A DNA stretch of 64,000 bases from Pogona vitticeps (GCF_051106095.1 NC_135786.1:24951001-25015000); one strand, 5' to 3'. Positions 1 through 10,912 are shown, counted from the stretch's first letter. Program-made: numbers and translations. The notes: generated by a model not told the origin, from the sequence alone.

Positions 1-456
1 TCCCTCCCACAAAAGGCCAGACTGGCACCATCTTTGCTGTCCTTCCGAAAACAGGCAAAAACCTTTCTCTTCAGACAAACTTTCTCTTATGAGTAACTGG
101 CTACATGGCTAGTTACATGATGGTTGTTTAGATTAATTGATTTCTATTACTGCTCTGACCGGGTCTTTAGTACTACTTGTGTTTACCATCTCTCAGAGTG
201 GTATTTGTTTGCTCCTTGTTAGTATTTGCATCCTTGTTGTTTTAGCTTTAATACTGCCTTTTAATGATGTAAACTGTCTCTTTATACTTGTTATTCTTAG
301 CTTTAAATATTGTTAAATATTGTTTGATAATGGTGTAAACCACCATTGTATTCTCATTGTTTTCAGCTTTAAATATTGTCTTTCAATGATGTAAACTGCC
401 CTGGGTAATTTTAAAGAGAAAGGTGGGGCAAAAATATTTTTAAATAAATAAATAGG
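1..456 (+). mobile_element. L2/CR1-type LINE 3' end
   Basis: The left edge resembles the end of an L2-like ORF followed by an AT-rich 3' UTR with repeated TTTAAATATTG units. It finishes with the typical 'aaactgccctgggtaa...' block and an (AAAT)n tail near 446-456. Reptilian L2 tails end this way. The 5' part is outside the window. Confidence 0.55.
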
Positions 457-975
457 TTCCTAAAAACAAGCCCAAAGTTGCCACTACATTTGAGCATAAA
501 CCCTTCAGATGTCCTGTGACTTAAAATGGCGTGTTCTGCAACCGCATCTTCTTTTGTGATCATTTCAATATAAGCTAATAACCCCTACTTGCATCTTAGA
601 ATCATTTTTATAACCATTGTAACTGGTGCATCTACATTGCCGTGTGTTACAACAGTGTGTGGTGTTTATGGTAACATTTTAGAGATGCGATCAACAGAAT
701 CTTCCTTTTTACTATTGTCATCAAGAAATCACTTAGTCATAAGTGAGGGGGTCTGCCGTACCAGCCTTTATAAGATTGCATACACTTGCCATCAAACCAA
801 CAGAAAAGAGGAAAATAAAGGAAGTGGCATACACATGGGGACCTGGAAGACACCTCAACAATACAGTCCCTGCTTTAATAGAGGAATGGACAAGTTGATG
901 TGTAAAAGATGCTTCCTATGTTGCAGCTGATAAAAACACAGAAACTTCAAAATCTGGCAGCTGGATGTGCTAGGC

Positions 976-1355
976 CAGAGGTCCCCAACCCTTAGTCTGT
1001 GGTCCGGTGCTGGTCTGTGCTGAGCAGGCCCAGGCCCTGGAGACAGACCTCCCAACCCACCCACCCCCGCAGTACTCCCCCTCCGCACAGCCCCTTTGCG
1101 CATGCATGCACGCCGACAACCACTCCCCTACCCTTTTGCACATGTGCACAAGCACCTGCATGAGCATGGCACCGTTGCTTGCACATGTGCATGAGCGTGC
1201 ATGCACGAGCACCCTCCCGTTCCTTCACGCGTGTACACAAGTGCACGCATGCCTGTGCAAGAGAGTGCACGCTCCTTTACACATGCATGCAAGCGTGAGG
1301 GGGTGCCCCGCCATCCCCAGCCAGTCCACGGGGTTAAAAAGTTTGGAGACCCCTG
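976..1355. mobile_element. hAT-type non-autonomous element
   Basis: The left terminus CAGAGGTCCCCAACCC and right terminus TTTGGAGACCCCTG are inverted. Flanking octamers TGCTAGGC and TGCTGGAC are similar, as expected for an aged 8-bp hAT target duplication. The interior is a GTGCATGC-rich degenerate repeat. Related copies are at 31200, about 34075, 42151 and 48526. Confidence 0.7.
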
Positions 1356-1726
1356 TGCTGGACAATAGCCTAGTTCTTATGCAGAGGGAAAGCAAACTGG
1401 TTCAGCTTAGGTGATGGATTCTGAAAACAATTATTGGATTAGGAATGAAGTCTTTCAATTAGATAAAAAATTCATTGACTGTTCAGCCAAAGCTAGTATT
1501 TTCAAACAACTGGGGTTTTAGGGCTTTTTTTAGTTCTAGTTTTTAAAACTGTACTTTTAAAAGGTGACTGTAATCTGCACCAGGCTTGAACAGGGGCCAC
1601 TATTCATCACTTCAAGAATCAGAAAATATTTATATTAATTTTGTCAAAGAAAACATATATATTTACTTTTCAGAGAGATTTCTAACCAAGATATTGGAAA
1701 TCAAAGCAATTCTTTTACACATAAAC

Positions 1727-1806
1727 ATACAATGCATATATATATATGTATACTATGTGTATGTTTGTGTATACACAAACACAGACACAGACACACATAC
1801 AGTATA
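1727..1806. repeat. TA/TG/CA microsatellite
   Basis: Alternating purine-pyrimidine runs (TATATA, TGTG, ACACAGACACAG) form an imperfect compound dinucleotide repeat. Confidence 0.8.
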
Positions 1807-2041
1807 TATTCCAAAGGTAGTAAAAATTGAAATTAATAGTAACCGTGGTTTTACAGCTATTTATCTCCATTGGAGGCATACTTATACAGCCACCAAGACT
1901 GGAACAATGAAGCCACTTTTATTTGCCACATGAAACTTCCCCACCAAAATGAAAGCATATATTCAGTTTTTCAGTTTCTATATACATAGATTACAAATGA
2001 TAATGCAAGGAAAGACAAGACAAATCCACCTCCAAACATAC

Positions 2042-2199
2042 CCATTATGCACAGCTGCCCTTGGATCTTTACTTGATTTCACTTGTATCATAAGAAGTGC
2101 AAACAGGCAGAAGAACACGGCCATAGCAAAACTAATTCGGTAGACTGCTCTGTACCCAACCAAAGCTTCACAATCATAGCTGTTACAAAATCCAGGTAT
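2042..2199 (-). CDS. SERINC3: SERINC3 coding exon 3 (gene continues past left edge)
   Basis: This 158-bp exon starts in phase 0 and ends in phase 2. The reverse strand starts [20 protein letters not shown], then [20 protein letters not shown] (third membrane segment), then [12 protein letters not shown]. The RAAVHNG motif that ends this exon is highly conserved in SERINCs. Acceptor ttatttcag and donor GTATGT are present. The loop between IPGFC and VGY is shorter than I recall for human SERINC3 and closer to SERINC1 length. The remaining exons (beginning FWFFK in the family) were not found between 1 and 2041 and must lie to the left. Confidence 0.95.
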
Positions 2200-2439
2200 C
2201 TGAAATAACAGAACAATACATCCAAAAACTGATTATGCAATATCAGCATCCTTACCATATACTCCTGGGACTGACATAGCCATGAACACTAAAAGAAATT
2301 AAAATTCAAAAATGAAAGTAAAGTCTGGTTTTTATATAGTGATTCTGTCAAATCCAACAAAATGGATTCAGGTTAAATGTTATACAGGCTTGGTCTGCTA
2401 GACATCTCAGCAGCTTATTATTCACTGTATCCACCTCAG

Positions 2440-3215
2440 TCTGCTCACAGGTATGGTGCTTGGGAGTCCGTGTTTCAGTGCCTTCTGTCTCTCCTGGATG
2501 ACCTGTCTCAGAGGTGATCAGGATGCCTTGACTCCTGGCCTGTGGGGAGGAGTTGAATCCTCCCCAGCCTTGTTTCCAGGCTTCTTTATCTGGGCTGAGA
2601 CAGCAGATCTGGTTCTGTCTTCTTCCTAATGCTCTTTAACATTTATATAAAGCTGCTGGGGAGGATTATTTGGGATCTGAGTGTTTGGTCTCATCAATAT
2701 GTAGAGGACAACCAATTCTCCTTTCCACCTCATGTTATTTCAGGGAGACATCTGAACTCTTCCATGAAGAAAATAATGGACTCAAAACAGTCTAATAAAC
2801 TGGAAGCAAATCCAGTCGAAACAAGTACAACTGATCTGGGAACTGACGTTCAATTTGTGCTACATGGAACAGCACTCTTCCTACACAGGCAGCTTCATTA
2901 TTTGAGGGCTTATTGAACATCTGAACCACTGATGTTCAAATCTCAATAGTGGCCAATACTCTGTTTCCCAGCTGAGAAAGTATATCAAATATGCTCACTC
3001 TAAAGAAATGCAGATGTAGTCAGTGGAGCAACATATGTCTTAGTTACATCATTTCTGAACTATCAATCTATATATGACTGCCTTGAAGAGTATTTGGAAA
3101 CTGCCATCATCATAGAAAGCAGAGGCCCAAATCATAAGAGGCTGCATGCAAGAGTATAAGACTCCTTTGCCGAAACAACTGCATTGCCTTCCAATTTGCT
3201 TTTCATCACAATAAA
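2440..3215 (+). mobile_element. L2 LINE reverse-transcriptase fragment
   Basis: In-frame patches read LFNIYIKLLGRIIWDLSVWS then HQYVEDNQFSFP, matching the L2 segment LFNIY-K-LG...HQYADDTQ around the RT catalytic motif. Downstream patches (CLPICF) match the later L2 core. It is heavily decayed and lies in SERINC3 intron 2. Confidence 0.6.
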
Positions 3216-3441
3216 GGCATCACTGCTAAAAGAAAATATATTTTAAAAATTCAGAAAAACAATCACATGATCTCATTGTATGCCCATATCAGGGAGCAAT
3301 TATTCTTGCAACACAGAGAGAAAAACTGAAGAGCTTCTGAAGAAAGGTCACAAAATAAATTAAAAGACAATACAAAATTGCATTGAAGTTCTCCAGTGTA
3401 CACCTGGAATTTTGTCCTCTGATACTAACCTGACTAACATA

Positions 3442-3850
3442 CCGTATTTTTCCATGTATAAGACACTACTTTTTCCTAAAATCATTACACTAAAAATTGA
3501 GGAGTGTCTTTTACTCAGAAGTAAAAGGAGAGAACAAAATGACCCGTACCTTGCCTCTGTAAACAGGCTTCCTTCAATCACGAGGCTTAGCTTCCCACAG
3601 TCAGGAGACTTAGCTTCCTCCATTCATGAGCCTTATGGAACTTACATCAGTTGATGCTGAACAAACCAATTGGAACACACCTCCTTGGAGGCGGAGCCTG
3701 TAGGCAGTGCTCAGATTCAGCAAGGAGTCATAATGTCCTAGTGTTCTGAGCCCAGAAGCTGAATATTCAAAGCTAAGTTTTCTTAATTTTTGGATAAGAA
3801 AAAAAGGGGGTGTCTTATAAACAGGGCCTCTTATAAACGAAAAAATACGG
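3442..3850. mobile_element. TA-flanked MITE (CCGTATTTTT family)
   Basis: Terminal inverted repeats CCGTATTTTTCCATGTATAA and its complement (TTATAAACGAAAAAATACGG) are bounded by TA dinucleotides at 3440-3441 and 3851-3852. This is typical of Tc1/mariner-type MITEs. A second family member is at 53649-54079. Confidence 0.8.
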
Positions 3851-3856
3851 TAATTG

Positions 3857-3985
3857 TGATGGTAGAATGATAGAGCTGGAAGGATCATCGAGTCCATCCT
3901 CCATCAGAGAGGCACAGTGGAGAATTGAACTCCCAACCTCTGACTCTGCAGCCAGAGGTCTAAACCCCTGAGCTATCCGCAGCCC
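3857..3985 (-). mobile_element. tRNA-derived SINE with CR1-like tail
   Basis: On the minus strand the head reads TAGCTCAGGGG (A-box-like) and GAGTTCAATTC (B-box-like). It is followed by the CR1-like tail block complementary to 'agctggaaggatcatcgagt'. A same-family plus-strand copy is at 23525-23645. Confidence 0.6.
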
Positions 3986-4121
3986 AAAGAAACCGACAAC
4001 TATTAGATAGATCCAGATTAGTTAAGATTCTTCAGCCTGCTCCAAGGCAGATGTTATATTTGTTGCTGAATCAGTATCCAGTCACTGGTGTTACAAACAG
4101 ACTGACAGCCCCATATCATAC

Positions 4122-4283
4122 CTTTTTCAGCTGCTTCTCCATACCTGGTGCCAGCATGATGCAGGCAACCAGAGTACTGAGGAGGAGAAGGAAGGCATAA
4201 ATAAGCCGGGTCACGGTAGAATTCTTGCTGTTGGGACAACAACGACACAGCAAACATGATGCACCGCTGAACAGACATGGAAT
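4122..4283 (-). CDS. SERINC3: SERINC3 coding exon 2
   Basis: This 162-bp exon encodes 54 residues, phase 0 at both ends. The reverse strand begins [20 protein letters not shown] and continues through [11 protein letters not shown] into a hydrophobic run ([13 protein letters not shown]), which is the second membrane segment of the family, ending at MEKQLKK. The Cys-rich block CLLCRCCPN and the [10 protein letters not shown] motif are SERINC signatures. The acceptor is a pyrimidine-rich tract ending ctttttag just above 4283, and the donor is GTATGATATG at 4121-4112. A short repeat-rich intron separates it from exon 3. Confidence 0.95.
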
Positions 4284-4439
4284 CTAAAAAGCAGAGATGT
4301 GAATGATATGAGCTTTCATCTTGAGTATTTACCCTTTCAAACAGAATTTTCTTTTTAAAAAGCAACGATAAGAGTTATAGGATTGCAATATTGAAACAAA
4401 ATAATTAACACTAGACAAATAAAAAAATGATTTGCGATA

Positions 4440-5315
4440 TTCATTAAAAATTGCTGATTCGTTAAACACTCGTCTCTTTGTATTCATGAGTTCCAGAGAC
4501 CCTGACAAATACAAAGGGATGAATATTTGTACATTTTTTACATTTTTAAAGCCATCTGCCTATGGCTTTCCCACTCTGCCTATGGGCCCGCCAATCATAG
4601 GCAGCGAGCTAGCCCCACAGCCACCCATCCCCACAACCTTTCCCCCACCCACTTCCCCTCCCTACCTTAGCCGCTGCCGCCATCTGCCGCCCTCAGCGCT
4701 GCCACCATTCATCACTGCCCACTGTGGTGGTCTCCGCAGCCGCAGTCTGCCATAAGGGACAGTGCGCTTTGCAAAGATGGCGGCTGTGGCTTCTTTTGGG
4801 GCAGGGAAGTTGCAGGCACCATCTTTGCAAAGGGCAGTCTAGATTCCCTTAGCCTACGTTAAGAGAATCCAGGCTACCCTTTGCAAAGATGGCAGCTGCA
4901 GCTTCTCTTAGGGAAGTTGCAGCCGCCATCTTTGCAAAGGGCAGCCCGGATTCCCTTAAGGCAGGCCATAGCAGTGGAAGCCATCGCAATGAGTGGTGGT
5001 GGATGGTGGTGGCAGAGGCCACTACAGCGCAGGCCGCTGTGGATGGCAGTGGTGACACAGACTGCGGACTCAGATGGCATTAGTCAAGGTAGGAAGGCGA
5101 CAGTGGTAATCGGAAGCAGGCAGAGGAGGAGGCTGTTGGGGTGGGGGGTCAGCTGTTGTTTTTTTAGACAGCCTCTAGCTGTCTTTTAAAAAAACACCTC
5201 AGTGAACCAATTTGTGGTTCATTTTTTCATGGGGAAGACATTCATGGTTCATCAACTTTGACGGACCATGAACCAGGATGAACCGCCATTTTGACAGTTC
5301 ATCCCCATCTCTAAT
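4440..5315. repeat. Unclassified DNA-element-like repeat with duplicated hairpin core
   Basis: The ends carry 'ttcatg'/'gttcat'-rich sequence. The core holds a roughly 110-bp unit repeated at about 4767 and 4877, each unit flanked internally by inverted TTTGCAAAGATGGC and GCCATCTTTGCAAA. A related 'gaaccat' fragment appears near 47165-47250. Family not identified. Confidence 0.45.
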
Positions 5316-7474
5316 TAACACACAATGTGTTCCTTGAAGGCTGACAGACTTTGAAAACAGATTGTGCTCTTAAACAATTATTCTCTAAACTACAAACACT
5401 TTTAAAAACCTGTTGCTTAAATGCTGTAACACGATCAACAGTCAAATTATTTTTCCAACAGAGTTTTTCTACATTAGCCCAAAAAAATTTAATAAGGGAA
5501 AGGAATATACAGAAGGCATTTTTACATACTTTCAAATATGTATTTTGTAATTTATTTGTATGAACAAGCTCAAAGACCGATTTCAGTCAAGTCTTCATTA
5601 ATCTACTCTTGTCAACTATGTTTTTTTTATACATAAACCACATCACACACACCAAGAGAATCAAAGAAAATCCCAGGACATATCCCAAAGCCCCACCCCT
5701 AATGCCATCATTTTACAAAGCAGGACTACAGAAAGGCCTATCTATAAGTAAAGTTGAGACAAGAATCACATTTACTCCAACCAGTGGATGAAAACCTGTT
5801 GCTTAGTGTAGTAAATCACAACTGCAGTTAGACCCATTTGACTCTGAGGAATTTATCACATAGTTGACTTATTAAATCCTCCCTCATGCAGTGGCCCTAC
5901 TCTAATGCAATTTACTATGCCAAGCAAAACTAAGTTTCAGCCAGTGATTGTGAGATAAGAGCTGTGAGGAACTGGGGAATGGCAAAAACTGTAGGTAGGC
6001 CAGATAAATGTTGGTTTGAATATAACAGGAAATAGTGGTTTTCTTCAGTAGACAGGCTTAACAATATACCCATTTAACAACTGCTAGGATTCACAATCCT
6101 TTATGACCCTCATAAATGTGTCCTTGTGTCTTTGCCACACACCCCTTTAAAGAAAACAGAGCGTGCTGCTTATGTACTACCCCATAGCACTTAAAGCATT
6201 CTCTGGGCGGTTTACAATTATGCAAGCTACACATTCTGCACAGCACATGATTTGTTACTCTTGTATACAGTTTAATGCTCCTCACTAATCGACCAATTTG
6301 CTTAATGACCTGGTTCTAGGAATGGAACTCAGTCGTTAAATGAGGAGTGCCTGTATATAAATTGTATTAAGTCCTAGATTCCAGGCACTCACCCTCTCCT
6401 TTCCTAGCATGCATGAAATAAGATACACTTGCTTCCAACTGTGATTTGTTTACATATTTATCTAATAAACTGTGGATCATACACAGATCATACATTGTGG
6501 TTCGCCCCTGGTTCGTCTGAACTAAATGACAAATTTTCGTTGGAATGGGGGAAACTGCTTTGGTCATCTCTGTCTGCATATGAAAGAAAACAGGGGAGGA
6601 TGGGCACAGAGGCCTGCAAGTTCACACAGTCATAAGAAGCCATGACTTCCTAATGCATCCTACATTTCAATCTACAGAAAAGCAGGTGAACTGCCCAGAG
6701 TAGCCTTGGTAACCAAATGTCTTGCTATGCTAAAGTAAATCACAGAGTAGGCCCATTTGAATCAATAGTCAGCAAAAGGATCTTGGCCATTGTGTAGTAG
6801 AAAGGAAAAATGCAACAGTTTATACCTGAGTGAACTATCCTATAATCAGACACTCCGATTTGACTAAATGAATTCAAAACACATCTCAAAAATAGAAGGT
6901 CATATTCTCTACACAAATTTGTATGGAGGAAGGCAAGTCCAGGGCCATAGAAATGCACAGTGAGCAATCATATCAGTGGGGGACATTTTGGTCTTAACAG
7001 GAGCTTTTCCACTAACATTATTTCTAATGGCCTATTTTGTTATGGTACTGTTAGAAGACTGTTCAAGGACCACTTTAGTGGGCCCTACAATATTTTTATG
7101 GTGTCTATATTTTGGCAAACAATGGTTAGCTAACACATGCTCCCAACTCTTCATACATTCACACACATATAAGTGCACACACATACAACACTCTGTATTG
7201 GGATGCCACGGTGCAAAGCACTTTGAAAGCACAAACTCTGAATAGTGATTCATTCTAAATTGTTAAAAAGAGATAGCAGCCACCTTAAAAAGAGATAATT
7301 TACACTATTCTGAGTGGATGACAGTTTAAGAAATTAAATATGAACACTGCTTTTGCAAAGCAATACCATAACTTCAGTTGACTATGAACTGTCTTCAACT
7401 GACAAAACAAGCAGCACTGGGTTGAAACAAAAAAACACTGGGGGGATAGAAATCCAATAAATAAATACATTCCC
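5316..7474. other. SERINC3 intron 1, mostly featureless
   Basis: AT-rich intronic sequence with short chance frames only. Apart from the MITE scrap at 6268-6353 nothing is recognised. Confidence 0.5.
6268..6353. mobile_element. MITE fragment with 'cagtcgttaaatgagg' end
   Basis: Short stretch with CTCACTAATCG...CTTAATGACC and a terminus AGTCGTTAAATGAGGAG, resembling one end of the TA-flanked MITEs found elsewhere in the window. The other end is missing. Confidence 0.4.
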
Positions 7475-8320
7475 GAAAAGAGAAAACAAGAAATAGGGCC
7501 TTCTCGGTGGTGGCTCCTCGCCTTTGGAATAACTTATCTCCTGGTATTCGCGGAGCTCCCTCGCTGGGCACCTTTAAGAACTTATTACAGTGGGGTCTCT
7601 ACATAAGAACTTAATCCGTATTGGAAGGTGGTTCTCAAGTTGAAAAGTTCTTATGTTGAATCTGCATTTCCCATAGGAATGCATTGAAAACCATTTAATT
7701 CGTATCTGCTCTTTTCCGTCCATAGAAACTACAGTGGAACCTCTACTTAAGAACTTAATCCGTTTTGGAATGGTGTTCTTAAGCTGAAACGTTCTTAAGT
7801 TGAAGCAAAATTTCCCATAGGAATGGACTGAAAACCAATTAATCCGTTCTGGCTGTTTTTTTGTTATGTAGAGGTGCGTTCGTACATTGAAACATTAGTT
7901 CCCATAGGAACTACAATGCAGAGCTGGTTAATACGTACTCTACCACTAGGGGGAGAATTTTTTTTTAACCTAAGATGACCTACCGTAAGGTTAAAAAAAG
8001 AGCAGGAAAGTTTTTTTTTCCTGTTCTTATCTTGGATTTCTGTTCTCAAGTAGAAGCAAAATTTAGCAAATGGAGCTGTTCTTAAGTTGGATTGTTCTTA
8101 AGTAGGGACGTTCTTAAGTAGAGACCCCACTGTAAAGACTTGGATGTTTCGGCAGGCCTTCTCACCAGATAGCTTTTGATTTTCTTCTCTCCTTTATTGT
8201 TTCCCTACTTTTATTTGTTGTGGTAATTATGTTGTTTTATGTTATTGTATTTTATCTCTGCTGTTGGCCGCCTAGAGTAGTCCACCGTGATTAAATAAAT
8301 AATAATAATAATAATTGAAA
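7475..8320 (+). mobile_element. L2 LINE 3' end, split by a MITE
   Basis: Left part 7475-7585 encodes FSVVAPRLWNNLSP and GAPSLGTFKNLL, the conserved end of the L2 ORF. It resumes at 8135 with KTWMFRQAF and runs through an AT-rich UTR to a (TAA)n tail at 8296-8315. The MITE at 7588-8132 separates the two halves, so the L2 is older. Confidence 0.75.
7588..8132. mobile_element. TA-flanked MITE (CAGTGGGGTCTC family) with internal terminus
   Basis: Ends CAGTGGGGTCTCTACATAAG and its complement (TTAAGTAGAGACCCCACTG) are flanked by TA at 7586-7587 and 8133-8134. A second terminus-like sequence, CAGTGGAACCTCTACTTAAG, starts at 7732 after another TA. This suggests a compound or rearranged copy. Confidence 0.8.
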
Positions 8321-8455
8321 AGTGCTATCATATCTCCTCTCAGTCTTCTTTTTTTCAAGGCTTGGTTTTTATATCTGGGATATATTTTGTGCTTTTAAAA
8401 TAATGATTATGTTTAATTATTATTATACTTTGATTTTCACATTTATAATGGTTTT

Positions 8456-9123
8456 GTTATGAACCAAAGCCGATTCCCCAATTTGGTCTCCTGTAAGGGA
8501 TCAGGCAAGATGCAGCCAGCTGAACCAAGGTTCAATTTTATTGAAATAAGCAATACAAAGTCATCTGGGACTTCTTTTAAAAGCAGAGAAGACCCCGAAA
8601 ATACAGTGTACAGATATTTCATAACATAACAAAGAGCCATAAAGTTCTACAATACTATTGGTCAGTATAATCCTAAAGTTTGGATCCTAAACCTAATTGG
8701 ATAATGGTGACAAGGTTACAAAATTATTGGTCCACTACCTGTATAGATATATGTAAGATGCCCCAGTTCCCCTTTGATCTGCCTCAATGATGTACTTCAC
8801 TGTCTGTAGGAATGCATATTCCATCTTCCTTATCTATTGATATGTTTATGTTGTCTTCCTGGCCTGGGCCTAAATGTATGGCCTTCAATCTCTGTCTCCC
8901 TGCTAGTTTTTTGTTTCTACTATCTTCACAATGCCTTCTGGCAACATTCCTGAGCCTGGCCATCTGCTAATTCAAAGTGGGTGGAAGGTAACAAACAAGA
9001 AAAATTTTATACTTGCAAAGAATGCCTTTTCCTAGTTAACTCAAAATGGGCCTTTTCACTTTTAAAACTGTGTTTGAGCATACCCAGGTATCAGTTTTAA
9101 TATTTACATTTTTAATCATTTGT
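8456..9123 (-). mobile_element. Possible solo LTR (old retroviral or LTR-element fossil)
   Basis: On the minus strand the segment runs TGACAAATG ... TTCATAACA, so it has TG/CA ends. An AATAAA signal lies about 80 bp before its end, a layout expected of an LTR. No internal coding region adjoins and no clear target duplication is seen. Family unassigned; boundaries uncertain. Confidence 0.3.
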
Positions 9124-9309
9124 CAGTCCCCTCGAGTCCTTCTATAAGGAGAAAGGGAGTGTAAAAATAAAATAAAATAGTACTGATGTATTAATCAACC
9201 CAAAATAATCCAACAGAATCAGAGCAAGGGAAGAGAAACAAATGAGCTGTCACTCAGGAGTGGATCTGCAATACTTGGTTCCAATATGGAATTACAGGCA
9301 AATACTCAC

Positions 9310-9355
9310 AGGACAGGTTAAAGTACCGAGAAGGCTGTGACTCAGCAGCCACTTC
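9310..9355 (-). other. Possible 46-nt cassette or pseudo-exon in SERINC3 intron 1
   Basis: On the SERINC3 strand, a pyrimidine tract ending ttccttcattcag precedes a 46-nt segment that ends at a GTGAGTATT donor. Both splice signals look strong. Its length is 15 codons plus one base, so inclusion between exons 1 and 2 (both phase 0) would shift the frame. It could be a non-productive cassette or simply a decoy exon. No coding homology is recognised. Confidence 0.25.
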
Positions 9356-9769
9356 CTGAATGAAGGAAAACATCATTCCTAGTGACAAAATCACAAACCC
9401 TAGGGTTATGAGGAAACTGTATTTCTGCTTTAGTGAGTTTCTCCTTACTTGATGTTACTCAGTTTTAGATCTAAGCTATATGCTATATCACAAAACCGTT
9501 TTGTTTCACAATAACATCCTTCAAAACACGCAAACAAAATCAGCCTGAAAACAACAAAGTAAATATGAAATTTAAAAAAACATTATTGGGTCGGGCTAAT
9601 AGTATGTGCCTCTATTCAGAAGTAAGACTTACTAAGCTCACTGGGTAAAAAGAGGTTAAAAAGAGACAGCACTCCAACCTAATGTCCTCTCAATTATCAG
9701 GCAAATGCCCCTCAGAAGCCTAAAAGTGGGACCGAGGGACAACAATTCCTTTGCCTCCGGTCTCCAATT

Positions 9770-10330
9770 CACGATATGGTTGTTGACAGGCCCTCCCTCC
9801 GTGGCACACCGTGACGATCTGACATCAGCCTGAGGGGCTGACGGGGGGGGGGGCGACGAAGATGCACGGAAACGCTTCAGGGGCTTCCCTCCCTTGCCCA
9901 GGATGGAAAGAAAGAGCTCACCGCGAGAGAGCCTCGCAAGGTCTCCAAAGGGGGAGCCAGGGGTCCCCCTTGTCACCCCAGAAGCCGCAAGGCGGCTCGG
10001 TCGACGCAGCCCCTTCGCCCCTACTCACCCAGCTGGCCAGAGAGCAGACCCCCAGCACTGCCCCCATGGCGATGGTCCCAACGGTGTCGCCCCTCCGCCC
10101 ACAGCCTCCCCGGCGCTACCACTTCCGCTTCGCCTGTCGCCGTTGATGTTGTCGTGATCACCACCCTTCAGCGCCGCGCTAATTGGCCACGAGGTCCAGA
10201 GTGAGACGAGCCAACACCAATCATTGGAAAGGGGCAAGATCTAAGCGAGGCGGCCAATGGAACGCCTCGACCGAGCCTGTCGCGAGGGCGGAAAGACAGA
10301 CGCGTGGTGAAATTCCACGCTTTGGTGAGA
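9770..10330. promoter_or_regulatory. GC-rich SERINC3 promoter, probably shared with PKIG
   Basis: A CpG-dense segment surrounds SERINC3 exon 1 in otherwise AT-rich sequence. Upstream of the SERINC3 start are four CCAAT boxes in both orientations: ATTGG 10182-10186, CCAAT 10217-10221, ATTGG 10223-10227 and CCAAT 10254-10258. Outer spacings are about 35 bp, typical of NF-Y-bound promoters. No TATA box is seen. A possible plus-strand donor (TTTG|GTGAGA) near 10324 could end a non-coding first exon of PKIG, which runs the opposite way. Shared use by PKIG is inference; the SERINC3 promoter role is well supported. Confidence 0.75.
10029..10067 (-). CDS. SERINC3: SERINC3 coding exon 1 (start codon)
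   Basis: First coding exon of serine incorporator 3, a multi-pass membrane protein of the SERINC/TDE1 family associated with serine incorporation into membrane lipids and with lipid scrambling. The reverse strand reads MGAVLGVCSLASW, the near-invariant SERINC N-terminus, and is followed at once by a GTGAGT donor (10028-10023). The ATG is the complement of 10065-10067 and lies inside a GC-rich promoter. The exon ends in phase 0 after the Trp codon and joins exon 2 at 4283 to give ...ASW-IPCL..., the expected family junction. Assignment to SERINC3 rather than SERINC1 rests on the neighbouring PKIG gene, which is the SERINC3 neighbour in mammals. Confidence 0.92.
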
Positions 10331-10542
10331 GAGAGAGAGAGAAGATATGATTTTTTTAAAATAAAAGCTCACTGTACAAGCTGATTGGATAGAAGCTTTT
10401 GAAAAAACAGATGCCATTGTCAGTTGTTAACCAGTTAGAGAGCTTGGTTTGTTTCAGGGGGTGGGACGGAGGAGAAACAGGGATGGAAAAGGGAAGTGTC
10501 CCGCCCATCTTTGCTGCAATAGTTACTGCAAGGACGGGAATG

Positions 10543-10556
10543 GTTGCCATAGAAAC
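10543..10556. promoter_or_regulatory. X-box-like RFX site
   Basis: GTTGCCATAGAAAC fits the degenerate RFX X-box pattern GTHNYYATRRNAAC at every position. It lies about 480 bp upstream of the SERINC3 start, downstream of the putative PKIG promoter. It could be a chance match; nothing else here shows that it is used. Confidence 0.35.
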
Positions 10557-10896
10557 AGTAGCGTGTTATCCTTTTGTGTATTATGTCTTTGTTTTGTCAT
10601 TTTGTTCATTTTGCAGGGTTAAGGTTCGTGAGATTGCCTCTTCATGCGGTTCAGCCTGGGTCCAGAGCATTTCAAAAAAAAGAAGAATCTATGAACCTTG
10701 AAGATGATGTCATATTGGAACAACAGACATACTGTATAATTATTAGGAACCGCTATCCAAACAGTGATACCCAGTTATTATCTACCACTGAAGTCACTAA
10801 AAATGTGGGGGCGGGGTCACATGTTTTTTTAATTGTGTTTCGTCAGTGTTTACTGTGTTTTATTGTATTGTAAACTGCTCTGCAATTTTGAAAAGT

Positions 10897-10912
10897 TATA
10901 TATATATATATA
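10897..10912. repeat. (TA)n microsatellite
   Basis: A run of TA dinucleotides in AT-rich sequence. Confidence 0.8.

Noticed and set aside
1-2041. Search for SERINC3 exon 4
   Set aside because: No minus-strand frame resembling the FWFFK segment or later membrane helices; the exon must lie left of the window.
10574-10873. 99-codon plus-strand frame beginning near an acceptor-like cattttgcag
   Set aside because: No domain, no donor at a suitable place, and a poly-A-containing, AT-rich continuation; possible non-coding exon but unsupported.
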